NCBI GenBank assembly: GCA_013397935.1
Contig: VZRN01005385.1
Span: forward strand, 53,929 to 117,928
Direction: 5' to 3'
DNA length: 64,000 bases
Source: Dasyornis broadbenti
Lineage: Eukaryota; Chordata; Aves; Passeriformes; Dasyornithidae
The position numbers and the translations under genes were made by a program. The notes under the pieces were generated by a model. It was not told the origin of the DNA. It made no database searches and worked only from the letters and a program-made list of their open reading frames with translations. Position 1 is the first letter of the stretch. Every line of letters starts with the position of its first letter. Below, one piece after another: positions 48,061 to 59,800 of the stretch.

Positions 48061-48975
48061 GTAAGTCACTTTTTATTTATGTAAAGGTGTGAAGAATAAG
48101 GAAGCATGCATGTCACAATTATCATTGCAGCTTTACGTTCTGCAATAGGAAAACAAAAGACAGAAGTTTTTTTCCTGGTCTTAAAGATTTAGATGGTTAT
48201 GTGGAAGTTTCTGTAGCCTGTTCTTCCTCTGTTTTTCACAGTTATCAAATGAACAGTAGTTAATTGATGGGTGCTTTGGATTCCTTACATGAAAAGTAAT
48301 ATGAAAAAAAAAGAGAACAATTAATGCAGGGTAACTCACTATGTGTCTAAGAAGATAGAACCTCTTTGGGGCAACAGACTTTTGCCCTGCTGATGTATGT
48401 GGTATTATCTCCACCCTGCTGCCAAGTTTCCTAATTTCAGCCTATTCCGTCCAGAGTTGTTGTTAGCTGGTACATGTACCACTTGGTATGTGTTTTATCT
48501 CTCTCCCTGAGCAGAAACTTGGCATGATCTTTCCCAGAATATGCTCATTAACTCAGAGCACCTAAAAAATCTAGCAAATTATTAATGAAAGATGAGGAAA
48601 GTGTAAAGCGGCCTCTCTTCTCATTACCATAATAAATGAGGCCAGTTACACTTTAATTGGCCTGTACAAGAGGAAACAATGAAAATGGATGTCTCTCTTG
48701 CCATTTTCCTAGGATAAACCTTTAGCTCTTATAAGAAAAGGCAACAATAAGATTTCAAATTTAATCTTATTAGCAAAGGGATTTTTTCATTCATGTTATT
48801 ACATTTCAGTAGACTGCCTTAGACTAATTGCATACTACAACCTGCATTAATTGCCTCTGTGGAAAGGTAGCAGCAGGGTTGCACCTCTATGTTTACTGAT
48901 CTTAGAGTCAGGTATGTCTTTTCCTTCGTGTCCTATGTCTCCTGGGGAGATGTTTATCATCGTGGGTATGTTTTA

Positions 48976-49264
48976 ATCATAGAATCACAGAATGGTTTGG
49001 GTTTGAAAGAACCTTAAAAATCATACTGTTCCAACCTCCAGCCATGGGCAGGGAGGGACACCTCCCACTAGACCAGGTTGCTCAGAGTCAATCCAACCTG
49101 GGCTTTAACACTTCCAGAGATGGGGCATCCACAGGTTGTCTGGGCAACTTCTGCCTTGTCACCACTCTCACAGTAAAGAATTTCTTCCTAATATCTAACC
49201 TAAGCCTACTCTCAAGTTGGATCCATTCCCCCTTATCCTGTCACTACATCTCCTTGTAAAAAGC
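48976..49264 (-). mobile_element. CR1 retrotransposon 3' fragment
   Basis: The plus strand begins ATCATAGAATCACAGAATGG and continues through GGGACACCTCCCACTAGACC and TAAAGAATTTCTTCCTAATA, the reverse complement of a CR1 3' end. It ends about 70 bp before the SPDYA CpG island. Confidence 0.93.
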
Positions 49265-49329
49265 CAAGGAAGGAAGACGGGAAGGAAGGAGAAAACATTT
49301 GCAGCGATGTTGCGCAGCTGACAGACTCA

Positions 49330-49650
49330 ACCCAAGATTGAGAAAGGCTCATGGGGACGATTGGGGCGAGAGGCGGTGCCCCCATGCCCGGCGCGCGCCG
49401 CGCCCCTGCCGCGCCCCGCTCCCATTGGCTGCCGCGCCCTGGGCGGCAACAGAAGGGGCGGGAGGAAAGAGCCCCGCCTCTCGATTGGCTGAGGCGACTC
49501 CCCGCGCGCGCTGACTGGCTGCGAGAGACGCCACTCGAGCTGTGGAGGCGTGAGGGGGAGGACGCTGAGGGACGCGGAAAGGGGCAGGCGCAGGCGCAGG
49601 CGCAGGCGCGGGCAGGGCGGCTTTGGGCTTTCTCGCAGGGAGGCAAAATC
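49330..49650 (+). promoter_or_regulatory. SPDYA: SPDYA CpG-rich promoter
   Basis: A CpG island with two inverted CCAAT boxes (ATTGG at 49424-49428 and 49484-49488), GC boxes (GGGGCGGGA, CCCCGCCTC) and no TATA box. It is the only promoter-like sequence upstream of the first SPDYA coding exon, which begins with an acceptor and so needs a 5' UTR exon. Possible 5' UTR donors lie near 49710-49722. Assignment to SPDYA is inference. Confidence 0.6.
49585..49608 (+). repeat. (CAGGCG)4 hexanucleotide repeat
   Basis: Four perfect copies of CAGGCG in the SPDYA CpG island. Length variation here could alter promoter spacing. Confidence 0.95.
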
Positions 49651-50394
49651 ACAGCCACGCTTGAGGGGCCTTTCGTGTTCATGGGACAGCCACCTAAAAG
49701 CTGGGGAGCTAGGTAGGCTTCGGTGAGCCAGCCTCAAACAGCTCCCTGTGGAGAGACCTACTGAAGACGAAAATATTGAATACATTGAATCCCGCCAAAA
49801 TCCTCACTCTCCGTTTGGTATCCCCTTAAATTTTGCAGTTGCGAATACTAAGGGTACGTTTCATTGGTTGTGCCTTCAGGGCATGTCCAGCCTGAGGGAT
49901 AAGTTTAATTCCCAATGGCAATTAGGAGCTGAAGACTTGATTTTAATGTTATATGGCTTAATCACAGTTCCACTGCATTAATTCTGTTAATATTTTTTAA
50001 CCAAAAAAAAGACATAATCACAAATTAGAGGGCAAGAACGCAGGTTTTTTTGGTAGATCTACATAAGTGTGTGGAGCTATGAAGACCCAACAAAGAGCAA
50101 CGTTTTCTGGAAAGGCTCTTCTCCCATTTTTCAAAGTTTTGACTGGAAAAAAAACAACTGAAGGCTTCTTCTACTGGGGGAAAAAAAAAAAAAAGCTTTA
50201 TAAAATGAGAACTAAATCTAAGAACTCTACGTGGCTGTCTTAGGGCATAAGACTTAGATAATCAGTACTGATAAAATTAATTTTCCATGACCTGACATAC
50301 AAGCTGTACTGAAACGTTTCATGTGAACAAAAGAAATGTTCTAGTGCTCAAACTGACTACTTATGTAGTTAATTTCTTCTTATTTTTTTAACAG

Positions 50395-50641
50395 GAACCT
50401 TTGCTTAACAAAATGAAACACAATCTGGTATGTCTGACACCTCCCACTGTCACTGTTCATGTAAAATCGAGTGCATCCAGATCACATCAGCAAAAAAAAC
50501 TTAGTAGACTAAAGCGACCTTCTTTTAAAGACCAGCAAGAAAACTGTGATAAAGGGCTTCCTAGTCAGAAATATAAATGTCCAAAGGAACCATGTCTAGT
50601 TATTCAGCGTCAGGAAATGACAGCTTTCTTTAAATTATTTG
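50395..50641 (+). CDS. SPDYA: SPDYA first coding exon
   Basis: The acceptor TTTTTTTAACAG ends at 50394, then 18 nt of 5' UTR and the ATG at 50413-50415. Residues 1-76, ending AFFKLF. Donor GTAGGT, phase 1. Confidence 0.93.
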
Positions 50642-53600
50642 GTAGGTTAATAAAATGAGATATGAATGTAGTGACTGAACAGAATGTTTTCTAAGCTCAG
50701 TAATTTTGCAAGTGTTTTTTATATCAAAACTAATGGCAATTCTTTATCAATAAATTTTGTTGTTATATTTTGGTATATAAATATTTAATGCTTAAGTTAA
50801 AAATACAAGGGCTACCAAACTGATGAAAAGTATCTTTATTATATTAGAAATTAATCCAAGGTGTTTGCTACTTCCTTTTATGATAATTTTCCTTCTTTTC
50901 TATTTCCTCTTATATTTCAACAAATACATGTAAAACAATGTGCATCTTGTTTTACACAAGGCTTAAAAAAAGCCTGGACTTCTTGTGTCTTAAACATGTT
51001 ATTTAATGTGGGAATGAATATCTGGGGGGAGAAGTGGAATGGGAAGATGATCTAAGGAGCTGGAGCGTCTCTTTTTATTTATGTCTCTTTCATATAAAGT
51101 TTTGTGTTTATTTCATTTAGCAAAGACATTAAGTAATAGTGGAAGATCACACCTAGTTTTTATTTGACCCTTAAATACAGAAGTGAATGAGAGAGAGTTC
51201 ATGGTAATTATGGTACATGTTCATGGACAGTGAAGCACTAACCAAAAATAAGCAAGTACTGCCCTGTAAAGGCTGCCAGATAATCAAGGTGCAGGATCTC
51301 AGCAGTCTGTAGTTCCTCTGAAATAACTGTGTACTATCACCTGGAACCACGTAATGCAGGAAGACATTATGCAAATAGAAAAAATACTGGTTATTTTTCA
51401 CCTTTGCCTGCAGTTACTGAGAATGGATGAAATGCAGTCACCAGATTTTCCACCTTGTCTTTCTGGTAGCTTGTTTTCTTTTGTCACATAACTTTTTTCA
51501 CACCTGACCTCCTACTCACCTCAGTTTCTCTGTTCTTTACTGGTGACTCTAACTTCTTTTCTTTTATATGGTTTAGTGAAAGACCATCTGTTATTTATTA
51601 ACAAATACTTTCCAACATAAACAGTTTTGGTGTTTGAAATGCTACAGCTTTCTCTTGTTACAGATGATGATCTAATCCAAGACTTCCTTTGGATGGACTG
51701 TTGCTGTGAAATTGCAGACAAGGTATTGCCTTCTTAGTTAATAGAACATACATTGAGTGAGAAATCTGCCCTTAATTACTTGATCCTTTAATGCAAATAC
51801 AGAACATAATTTTTTTCTAATGGGTTCACATGGAAATTTCAAGAAAATTCATGCTTTGTTAAAAATGATGAAAATATCTTGGTCCAAGATAAATGTGCAA
51901 ATCAATTTATGAAATGCTATACCTAAATAATATATTGATACTTCATTTTACACTTTAAAACAGTATCTTTTGGCAATGACTTTCGTTTATTTCAAGAGAG
52001 CTAACTTCACAACAAGCGAGCATACCAGAATCAATTTCTTTGTGGCTCTGTAAGTACTTTTAAATTATCTAATTTTATTAGGAAAAACTTTGTATTATTT
52101 CTGTATGACACTCATAACTATGGTATGTGATGAGAGTTCCTTGATGTAGTATATAAACATAAGCAAACTGATCTAGGGCGTGGCATCCCTAGGGTATGGC
52201 AGGGGGGCTGGAACTAGGTGGTCTTTAAGGTCTCGTTCAACCCAAAACATTCTGTTGTTCTATGATAATTTATATTCTATACATAAATAGTGCAAATCCA
52301 ACATTCTTCCTCCAATGGAACAAGCTTGAGCAGCAGAGAGGAGATGCTTGCATTGCTGTAGTGATACACAGAGTGGCATATATCCTACCAAACTGAATCT
52401 GGGAGCTTTTTTTAGCATTACATTTTAGCATTATATGCAGGACAATACACAGCACCATGTATGTGGCTCGCGGGTGCTCTTGTAAGACCCTATTTCATAT
52501 TTTTGCCAGCCTTTAAATCATTCGTATCAAAACATATTACCATGATAGGCACCTCAGGAGTAACTTTTCATTAAAGTTTCTGTCAACATGACTTAAATCA
52601 ATCATAAAAATGTTGCTAGAGAATTTCTGAGAACTTTTTTGAGCAGTTGTAAAATGTCTATACCTTGAAACAGAAGTGGTTATCAGTAATCCATCTCTAC
52701 CAAGCCTACATAATCCCTTTGTATCTGGCTTTACCTACAGAGGGTTCTGCATTTTCTTTCACCATGTTGTGCTCTCAGATGCTCTGATTTGCACACTAGT
52801 GCAGGGGCAAAGGTGGCTGTTCCTTCTACTGTCACTGGTAGTGTGGGTGACATCTAAAGAGTATGGAGGAGGGAGCCCTCTGACTCTGCTGAAGGGAGAA
52901 AAGCCAGGCCAGAACAGCAAAAGGATTAGAAAGGGACAAAGGGTCTGGTGAGACTGGGACTAGATGGAATACTGAGGTCAGGAGTAAGTGAGAAAAGTGG
53001 GGATGAGACTAAAAGTCTTAATTTTTTCAGGTGTGGTTTCCAGAGGTTTAGTATCAGGTGGACCCAGAGATAGTAATATTTTCCTGTTGTCTGAGAAGAC
53101 AATCCAAAACTAAAAGTAACAGATAGTGAAGGGAGGAATAGAGACATTAAAAAAAGTGATTTAAGTTTTTCATTTGTAACTGAAGGTAAACCTGTATGTA
53201 GTTGTTTGCTCCTAATTTAATAAGAGCACTGTAATTTTCCAAGAATAGGTAAAATCTATAAAGTAAAAAATAAAAAGTTTAAGATCTCACAGGGTAGTTT
53301 TAAGCTTTATTTAAAGAATTTAAAGAATCAGTCAGAAACTGTTCATTTTAGTTCAAGGGTTTCTTGCTAGCTTGGAGAAAGATGTCAGGATATGTTAGTT
53401 CTTGCTTATCTATTAATTTAGGAAAATCTACCGTAAATCAATTTTTATAAAAGCTTGTTTTTATTTTTCCAAAGGATGCATATGGAACTGATTAAGAAAA
53501 TACTGTATTCCAGAGAGAAGGCTGTATTTTGTTAGTGCTTGTTCCTCACAGTACTTGAAAAAAGAACCACTTCAATCTGTCTGTTATTTTATGTTAGAAA

Positions 53601-56536
53601 TAATTTTAATGTAGTGGTTTAATATTGAATAATATTTACAAGCATAAACATATACATATATTTGAAGGTATCTGGCAAACACAGTTGAAGAAGACAACGA
53701 AGAAGCAAAGTATGACATCTTCCCATGGGCTTTGGGCAAAGCCTGGAGAAAGCTCTTCCCTGATTTCTTAAAGTTAAGAGATCAGCTGTGGAGTAGAATT
53801 GACTACAGAGCTATTGTAAGCAGACGCTGCTGTGAAGAGGTAGGGAGGGAGATTTAATATTGTAGATGCTGAAATCACAACAATTAACACCAGCTAGCAA
53901 TCTGTGTACAGTTTCTTCCCTAAAGTAAATTGACAATCCCTGGGAAAGAAAAGATGCAGCTAAAATGTAATGGTCCATTTAACCTCCATGTTATTTTTTC
54001 CTTCTGTATTTTAAATGCATTGTTTGAAACTGTTTTTTAAGTAAACTAGAATATTTTATATTGCACTACTGTTAAAAGTTTCTATTGCCTAGAATCTGCT
54101 TTATGCAAATATTTATTTAAGATCTACCTTAATTTGTTTCATTTCATCTACTTTAGAAATAATTTTGTGTGTTTGTTTGCTTTACAATTTTTAGGAAAAA
54201 AATATATTCCTCATTTTTCAGGTGAAATGTGTATCTAGAAAAGCCCTTGTCATGTTCTAAGTATGTAATGTTTACTGATAGATGGTGGAAAATAAAATCT
54301 CATTTACTTTAGAGTCCCATCTCAGGGGATGGGATTAGATGCTATGGGAAAAGTACAAGGAACAAGGCGAGTGCAGAATGCTGTTCCGATTGCCTACCCT
54401 CCCAGCTTCCCACTGTCATTAGTTCAGTGATGATGAACGTTGCTAGTTGATGTTTAGTAGCTGGCCAAAGACACCATCTTGTGTCCAACATAGAAAGCAT
54501 GAGCTGGTGTTTGTGGTGACTCACATGAACATCCAGGGCTGTAAGATGGGATGTTTCCACACCTGACTGGTATCAGGATTATTTACTCCTGCCCAAGGGA
54601 GCAAACTTTCTAGTGGGATAGAATGAGACAGTTAAAGAGATGTTACCCATTTCAGCTACATTAATTCCCTGCCATACGCTAACTGGATCTCTTGTTTTCA
54701 GCTGTACGTTTTCTTGTTATTCTTACATTTCCTGATCCCACGGCTGTTCCCATAGGTGATGGCTATTGCTCCAACACATTACATATGGCAGCGAGAGCGC
54801 TCTGTGCACCACAGTGGAGCTTTGAGGAATTATGATGATGAAGTCCAGCTGCTGCGAGGACCCAGTGCTACTCCTACAGACTGTCTGCTCTGCGGTAAGA
54901 AAGGCAGATATGTACGACTCGGATTATCATCTTCCTCCTCATCTACTGACACTTTGGAGATGATGGAATTACATTCATCCCAGAAATCGAAAGACACCTT
55001 TTCAACTGAAAAAATGTTCATTGACTCTCCTTCTCACAAAGCCCAAGGTATGGTTTAATACTGCAAATAATTTTCCATTAGTTTAGGCAACTGAGGCCAT
55101 ATTTCCCCTTCAGAGTGCTGCAGGGACTGCTCTGTCTTTCTGTATTACACATGCAGTCACCTTGGCATAACTGTGCTTTTACTCTCATGGATTCATTTTC
55201 ATTTTCACATGTTGTCTCTTGCCTTCCTGGAAGTACCAACTGCTTTACATTGAGTCTCTTCAAATTACCTTCATCTACTACTGTAGATTTTGGGTTGCAT
55301 TCCAGTCTATTTAGGCATTTTTTATTATTGCATTATAAATGAAATTGAGATTCCTCTTTTAAACACTTATGATTGGCTGGAAGAAACAATAAAAATACTG
55401 GTGTGAATTAAAGTGCTCTTGCTGAGAGCATGTTATCAAGAACGGGCAGGATGCTCAGTTGTGGTTAAATCAGTCTCCATTTTCCTCTAAATATATTTGT
55501 TGACAATTTATGCAAGACTTCATTTTAATACAGAGGTATGAGTAAAATCCAGGAGTTTATTGTGAGAATTCTTTATGTAATTGAACCTCTGCACATTCAT
55601 CTACTCAAAACAGCATTTTCAGCCTTTGCATGAGAGGCCTCCAATGACATAGAGCAGTTACGAGGCAAACTCATTAAAGTTTTTATAAAAAGTGGAACAC
55701 ACTTGAGATGTAAACTTCCTGCGGCATCTGTATAAGGCCTCAGCTCTGCAAAGATACTCTCATGTACTTAGCCAGTACAGAGTTTCTACTATACTTATTT
55801 AATACAGGGTTAGTTATTTATAGCTCTTTATGTTTTATTTGCATATGTTCTCACTAATATCCAAATTTTCACTGTGATAGTAGGATTATTACTGCTTTTG
55901 ACAGCTTTAGTACAACTGTGATTCTTAAGGGATCCCTCAATTTTGAAAAATTTGGCATTTGAATATTTCCTCAGATACATTACAGTCAGGTGTTTATAAC
56001 AAATCACTTAATAAAGAACACTTAAAGGTGTGTTAAACATCACTACCTGCTCATGTGAAACCCTAAATGACTTAAGTCTGTTTTTACTTGAAAAATCTTG
56101 CTTCTCATCTCTGACAAGGGTCAGAAAAAATTGTTTCCTCCAACCGTTTGAGATATGATTATTATATACTTTATATAAAGCAAAATTCACAACCAGACAG
56201 CTTGCAGCATGAGTATTGGAAGGGAACCAAAGCTGTGTCCACAACCGTTTTGATCTTGAAATAAGAACAGCTTTATCAAGTGAACACCTCCAGTGAATTT
56301 CAGTATCTCTTAAAGTTATGCTTTAAGAACATTGTTCTTAAAGAAACCTATAGTCACCAGTTGGAAGACAGCAAAGTATTCATTTCAAAAGACAGACTTT
56401 GATCCCTTATTTTCTTCCTGAATTTTATTTTTCCTTATTTCTGGTAGACTGTCAGAGGCTGTCCAGCAAAAGGCAACCATGTAGCACCCTGAACCAAGAT
56501 AAATCCATGGATTGGTTTACAAGCAATGGAGAATGA
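50413..56536 (+). CDS. SPDYA: SPDYA (Speedy A / RINGO), complete coding sequence
   Basis: Speedy A binds and activates CDK1 and CDK2 without cyclin. In mammals it is needed at meiotic telomeres and acts at G1/S. Six exons join in phase to 308 residues (human 313): 50413-50641, 51664-51722, 51964-52049, 53668-53839, 54756-55047 and 56448-56536. The N-terminus (MKHNLVCLTPPTVTVHVKSS) is followed by the Speedy/RINGO box at about residues 59-205, with FFKLFDDDLIQDFLWMDCCC, YKRA-type helices, NTVEED and the end IAPTHYIWQRERS. The tail has a serine run and ends KSMDWFTSNGE, close to the human KSMEWFTGSEE. TRMT61B follows tail to tail. No lesion is seen; the exon 4 acceptor is weak. Confidence 0.96.
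51664..51722 (+). CDS. SPDYA: SPDYA coding exon 2
   Basis: 59 nt, residues 77-96, DDDLIQDFLWMDCCCEIADK, part of the RINGO box. Acceptor TCTCTTGTTACAG, donor GTATTG. Confidence 0.96.
51964..52049 (+). CDS. SPDYA: SPDYA coding exon 3
   Basis: 86 nt, residues 97-124 plus two bases, YLLAMTFVYFKRANFTTSEH to FFVA. Donor GTAAGT. Confidence 0.96.
52190..52268 (+). mobile_element. CR1 retrotransposon 3' end
   Basis: GGCAGGGGGGCTGGAACTAG, GTGGTCTTTAAGGTC and the tail TTCTGTTGTTCTATGATAA match the plus orientation of a short CR1 3' end in SPDYA intron 3. Confidence 0.85.
53668..53839 (+). CDS. SPDYA: SPDYA coding exon 4
   Basis: 172 nt, residues 125-182, with YDIFPWALGKAWRKLFPDFL and DYRAIVSRRCCEE. 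The acceptor (ATATATTTGAAG) lacks a pyrimidine tract. Donor GTAGGG. Confidence 0.93.
54756..55047 (+). CDS. SPDYA: SPDYA coding exon 5
   Basis: 292 nt, residues 183-279 plus one base. The end of the RINGO box (MAIAPTHYIWQRERSVHHSG) is followed by LCGKKGRYVRLGLSSSSSS and a low-complexity tail. Donor GTATGG. Confidence 0.95.
56448..56536 (+). CDS. SPDYA: SPDYA last coding exon
   Basis: 89 nt with TGA at 56534-56536, residues 280-308, ending KSMDWFTSNGE. Acceptor ATTTCTGGTAG. Confidence 0.93.
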
Positions 56537-56745
56537 AATACGTCCGATAAGACAGAAACGAATGCTGTGATTTGGAGAACATCTGGGCTGCATCACAACA
56601 CCTGACATGATGATTCACTTAAAATTTCTCCCTTTAAATAGTGGTGTAATAGTTGGTGTTTCAAACTTGATATGAGGTAGGAATCAGAGAAGCCATTACT
56701 TCAAAGTTATACAACTTGCAAAATGTAGCATTTTCTTTGTAATGT

Positions 56746-56756
56746 TTTATTTTATT
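56746..56756 (-). terminator. TRMT61B: TRMT61B poly(A) signals
   Basis: Two overlapping AATAAA motifs on the minus strand, about 45 bp after the TRMT61B stop codon. This gives a very short 3' UTR that ends before the SPDYA stop. Confidence 0.6.
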
Positions 56757-56797
56757 CTGATACAATAGTCAAATTAGCAGCTAAGGAGGCAGAAGCA

Positions 56798-56841
56798 TCA
56801 ACAAAGCAGTGGTCGAAACTTTCTCAGCTTGGTAAGGAATG
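56798..56841 (-). CDS. TRMT61B: TRMT61B exon 7 and stop
   Basis: 44 nt, AFLTKLRKFRPLLC then TGA at 56798-56800. AFLxKLRK matches the human C-terminus, which decides this exon against the read-through end of exon 6. Acceptor TTTTTTAATTAG. Confidence 0.88.
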
Positions 56842-59800
56842 CTAATTAAAAAACAAAAGTTACTACTTTAGTATTTCAATATGCAATGATTATTTCATTA
56901 TTATAAGTTTTATGATTTCATGATATAGGAACATACTAAATGCTAGTACAATAAAAAAATGTAGTTTTTTGTAAATAAAAATACCACTAAACATTTAAGA
57001 TAAACATTTTCCAAGTGTCTCACCTGAATGAGCTTCCTGCCAGTAGGCTGGTCGGGCAATGTAAGGCATTGACTGGTTTCTTTCAGCAGCCTCACAGAGT
57101 GATTCTGTGAGAAGGACATTTTTTTTAACTTCATTCCCACAAATTTAAGATGTACACGCAGAGTAGAATTGACAATGTGCATGGAATATTTTTCCCTAAC
57201 ATGTTTTCTTATTTTTTGATGTCACCTATCAGTATATTCAGAATTCTTTGCTCTAGTATGCAATTGGCAGATCTATACTGTATATATATTTACATCTATC
57301 TGTCATATAAATATATAGATGGCATCATTTCTGGATTTGTCAGAACAGCATAATTTTAAAACAGAGCACACTGGCACCATTTGTCCTAAGGAATCCTTAA
57401 GTCCATCAGGGTCCTCTAAAGCAGCTATAGGATGAGTATAAAGAACTGAGTTTTATTAAAAACCAAAAATTTGAAAACAGTAGTAGAAGGACAGTCATTC
57501 TTCATTGCAGATTGCAATTTATTTTCTATTTAGCTCACATTTTTAGTAAGATATTTAAATTTAAATAACAATTAATAGTCTTTTTCAGACCTGACAAGGT
57601 TTAGACTGTCCAAAACCTTGCCTAATCTCAGCTGACCTAAAAAATAATCCTACACTGGATTATTTAAGTGCAGTAATGGGGTATCTCACCAGCCATAAAG
57701 TTCTTACCTTTGTATTTGCTTTCTTTAAGAACTGCTTGATCCTGAATGTGGATTTCTTCATATTCATTATGAGGAGGTTCTTCAATATTTTCTTGAGTTT
57801 CCACCATTTGGTTTGATTTGCAGCTCTTGATTTTAGCAGGGAGTACCGACCAGCTTCTGTGAGTTACCTCAATTATCCTTTCACACAAGAAAGGAAGCTT
57901 CCAGCTCCGTATTCTGTCTAAAAGGTCAATAACCTGTGTGATACTTTTGAAGAAATGCAAAGGATAAAGTAGTATTTTGAAAACTCAAACCACACTCTCA
58001 ATTCTACTGACTTTGTCACCTTCTTTACCTTTGAGATTACATGAGTCCTTCAATTTTAGGGTAAAGGAGCAACCTGACTACTGCATTGGTGAACTGTGCA
58101 GTTACTGTGAGGACACCATAAAATGCAAACTTTACTGACAAGAATGAGAACATTCCCAAAGTAGATGCCAAAGGACTCGGGCATGTGTAATGTATATGGT
58201 GTGCCAACTCCTCAAAAAGGTTACATGGGGAAAACTCCCAACTTTGTTAACCATTTCATTAATGCTGGATGTGTATTTCAGAAGATGCTTGGTTTTGTAC
58301 CAAGGCCAGGTAATGCCTGAGTAAAGATGCCAGAAGTAAATACTTACTTTGCTAAGTACACTGCACACACCCCACCCTGCTTCAGGCTTGGGTGTACAAC
58401 AGGCAGAGCACACTGAGGGTTCAGCATATCCAGAACTACCTGCAATAGAAAGATATATCAATGTTTGCTGGGAACACATATATACATCTATCAGTGTAAC
58501 GTACAACAATGATTGGGAATAAAAAAAGGTTATGGAAGAGAGATGCATACAATAGCAGTATGTAATCATCAACCAGTTTTATTACTGCCTGTCAAAACCT
58601 GAGGTCCACACTTATGCAAAACAAAGTCCCCTCAACTTCCAAATGAATTTCTATTTAAACAGCAAGTAGCATTTGACCAACTAAGTAGGTCTGTAGGAAG
58701 TTAAACCTCCTAGTAATTAAATTTCATAATCTTGACAGTAACAAAATCTTACAGAAGACTACCTTTACTAACACATTTGAATACCTAGTTCTCAAATGGG
58801 AAAAAAATTGTTCAAATGCATAAAAAGAGCACATTATGATCTCAGTATCTAACTTGCTGTTTGTTTCAAGATTAAAAAAAACTTCTGTCTTTGGCAACTT
58901 ACCTATCTTCTGCTAGGAAGCTATTCAGATTGTAAAACAATGGGATATGCAGTTTCTGATCCTTCCTCCAGACTGTTACTTAAAATGTTTGTTGAAATGG
59001 TATTTTGATGCTATGTATTATATTTCTTTGCTCAAACCATTTAAAAAATTGCCATTTGTTTAAAGCATTTAATAAGTAAAGAGTTGTAAGTAGTCTGTCT
59101 GCTTTACAGGGAAGAGTGGTTAACATCTAGCCATTTTCTCCAGTATGTCTCCTTTTAGGATACAGAGAAGCAGGACAAGAGAGCAAGCAATAGCATTCTT
59201 TAAATTATGGTTTAGTTAGATTGTGCATTCAATATAGCTGATAACAAAGTGGTCACATAGTTACATATTTAAAAAGCTTATGTAGTCTTCTGAAATGTAA
59301 TGCTTGAAATATGTATCTCATAGTTATAAAAATATTCGTTTCTCAAAAATACGGGAAAGTAAGTTGGTCTTTGCTTACAAGACAGCAATAATTAATTGTA
59401 ATATTTCTATAGTACAGCTTTATCACTCTTTCATTTGGGAACCTGTAACTGAAACCTTGAAAATATTTTTATCTGACAAAAACTTACAATGTTTCTTTCA
59501 CTGATGAGAACCTGATTGTTTTTTCTCATGTTAAACTAGATATGGGAATCCTGTTGTGAGTGTGAGCACTAGAGGTTTTCATTTATGGAGAAAAGACACA
59601 TGTCAAATGGGGGAATTGTTTTGATTCACTCACTGCATCAAGTGTTACAGATTTCATATCTTCAGCAGCTGTTGAAATGTCTTTAAGAATGAACTCCACA
59701 TTATCTGGCCACTCATCCATGTGTCCTATTTTCCACGCAGAACACCAGTGCCTGTAATTCTTCTTAGCTAAATTATGATGATCATCTCTGATTTCGTAAC

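Larger units (their letters stand above)
38817..48975. other. Long gene-poor region between EPCAM and SPDYA
   Basis: About 10 kb without a recognisable conserved gene. It contains a T23 run, an A/C-rich tract (42177-42226), an LTR at 47178-47540 and the exon-like pair described separately. I looked for PPP1CB and CALM2, which neighbour SPDYA and EPCAM in mammals, and saw neither. Confidence 0.65.

Noticed and set aside
49233..49785. Several open frames of 120-150 codons on both strands
   Set aside because: All fall in the SPDYA CpG island, are low-complexity, and start or end in CR1 or promoter sequence.
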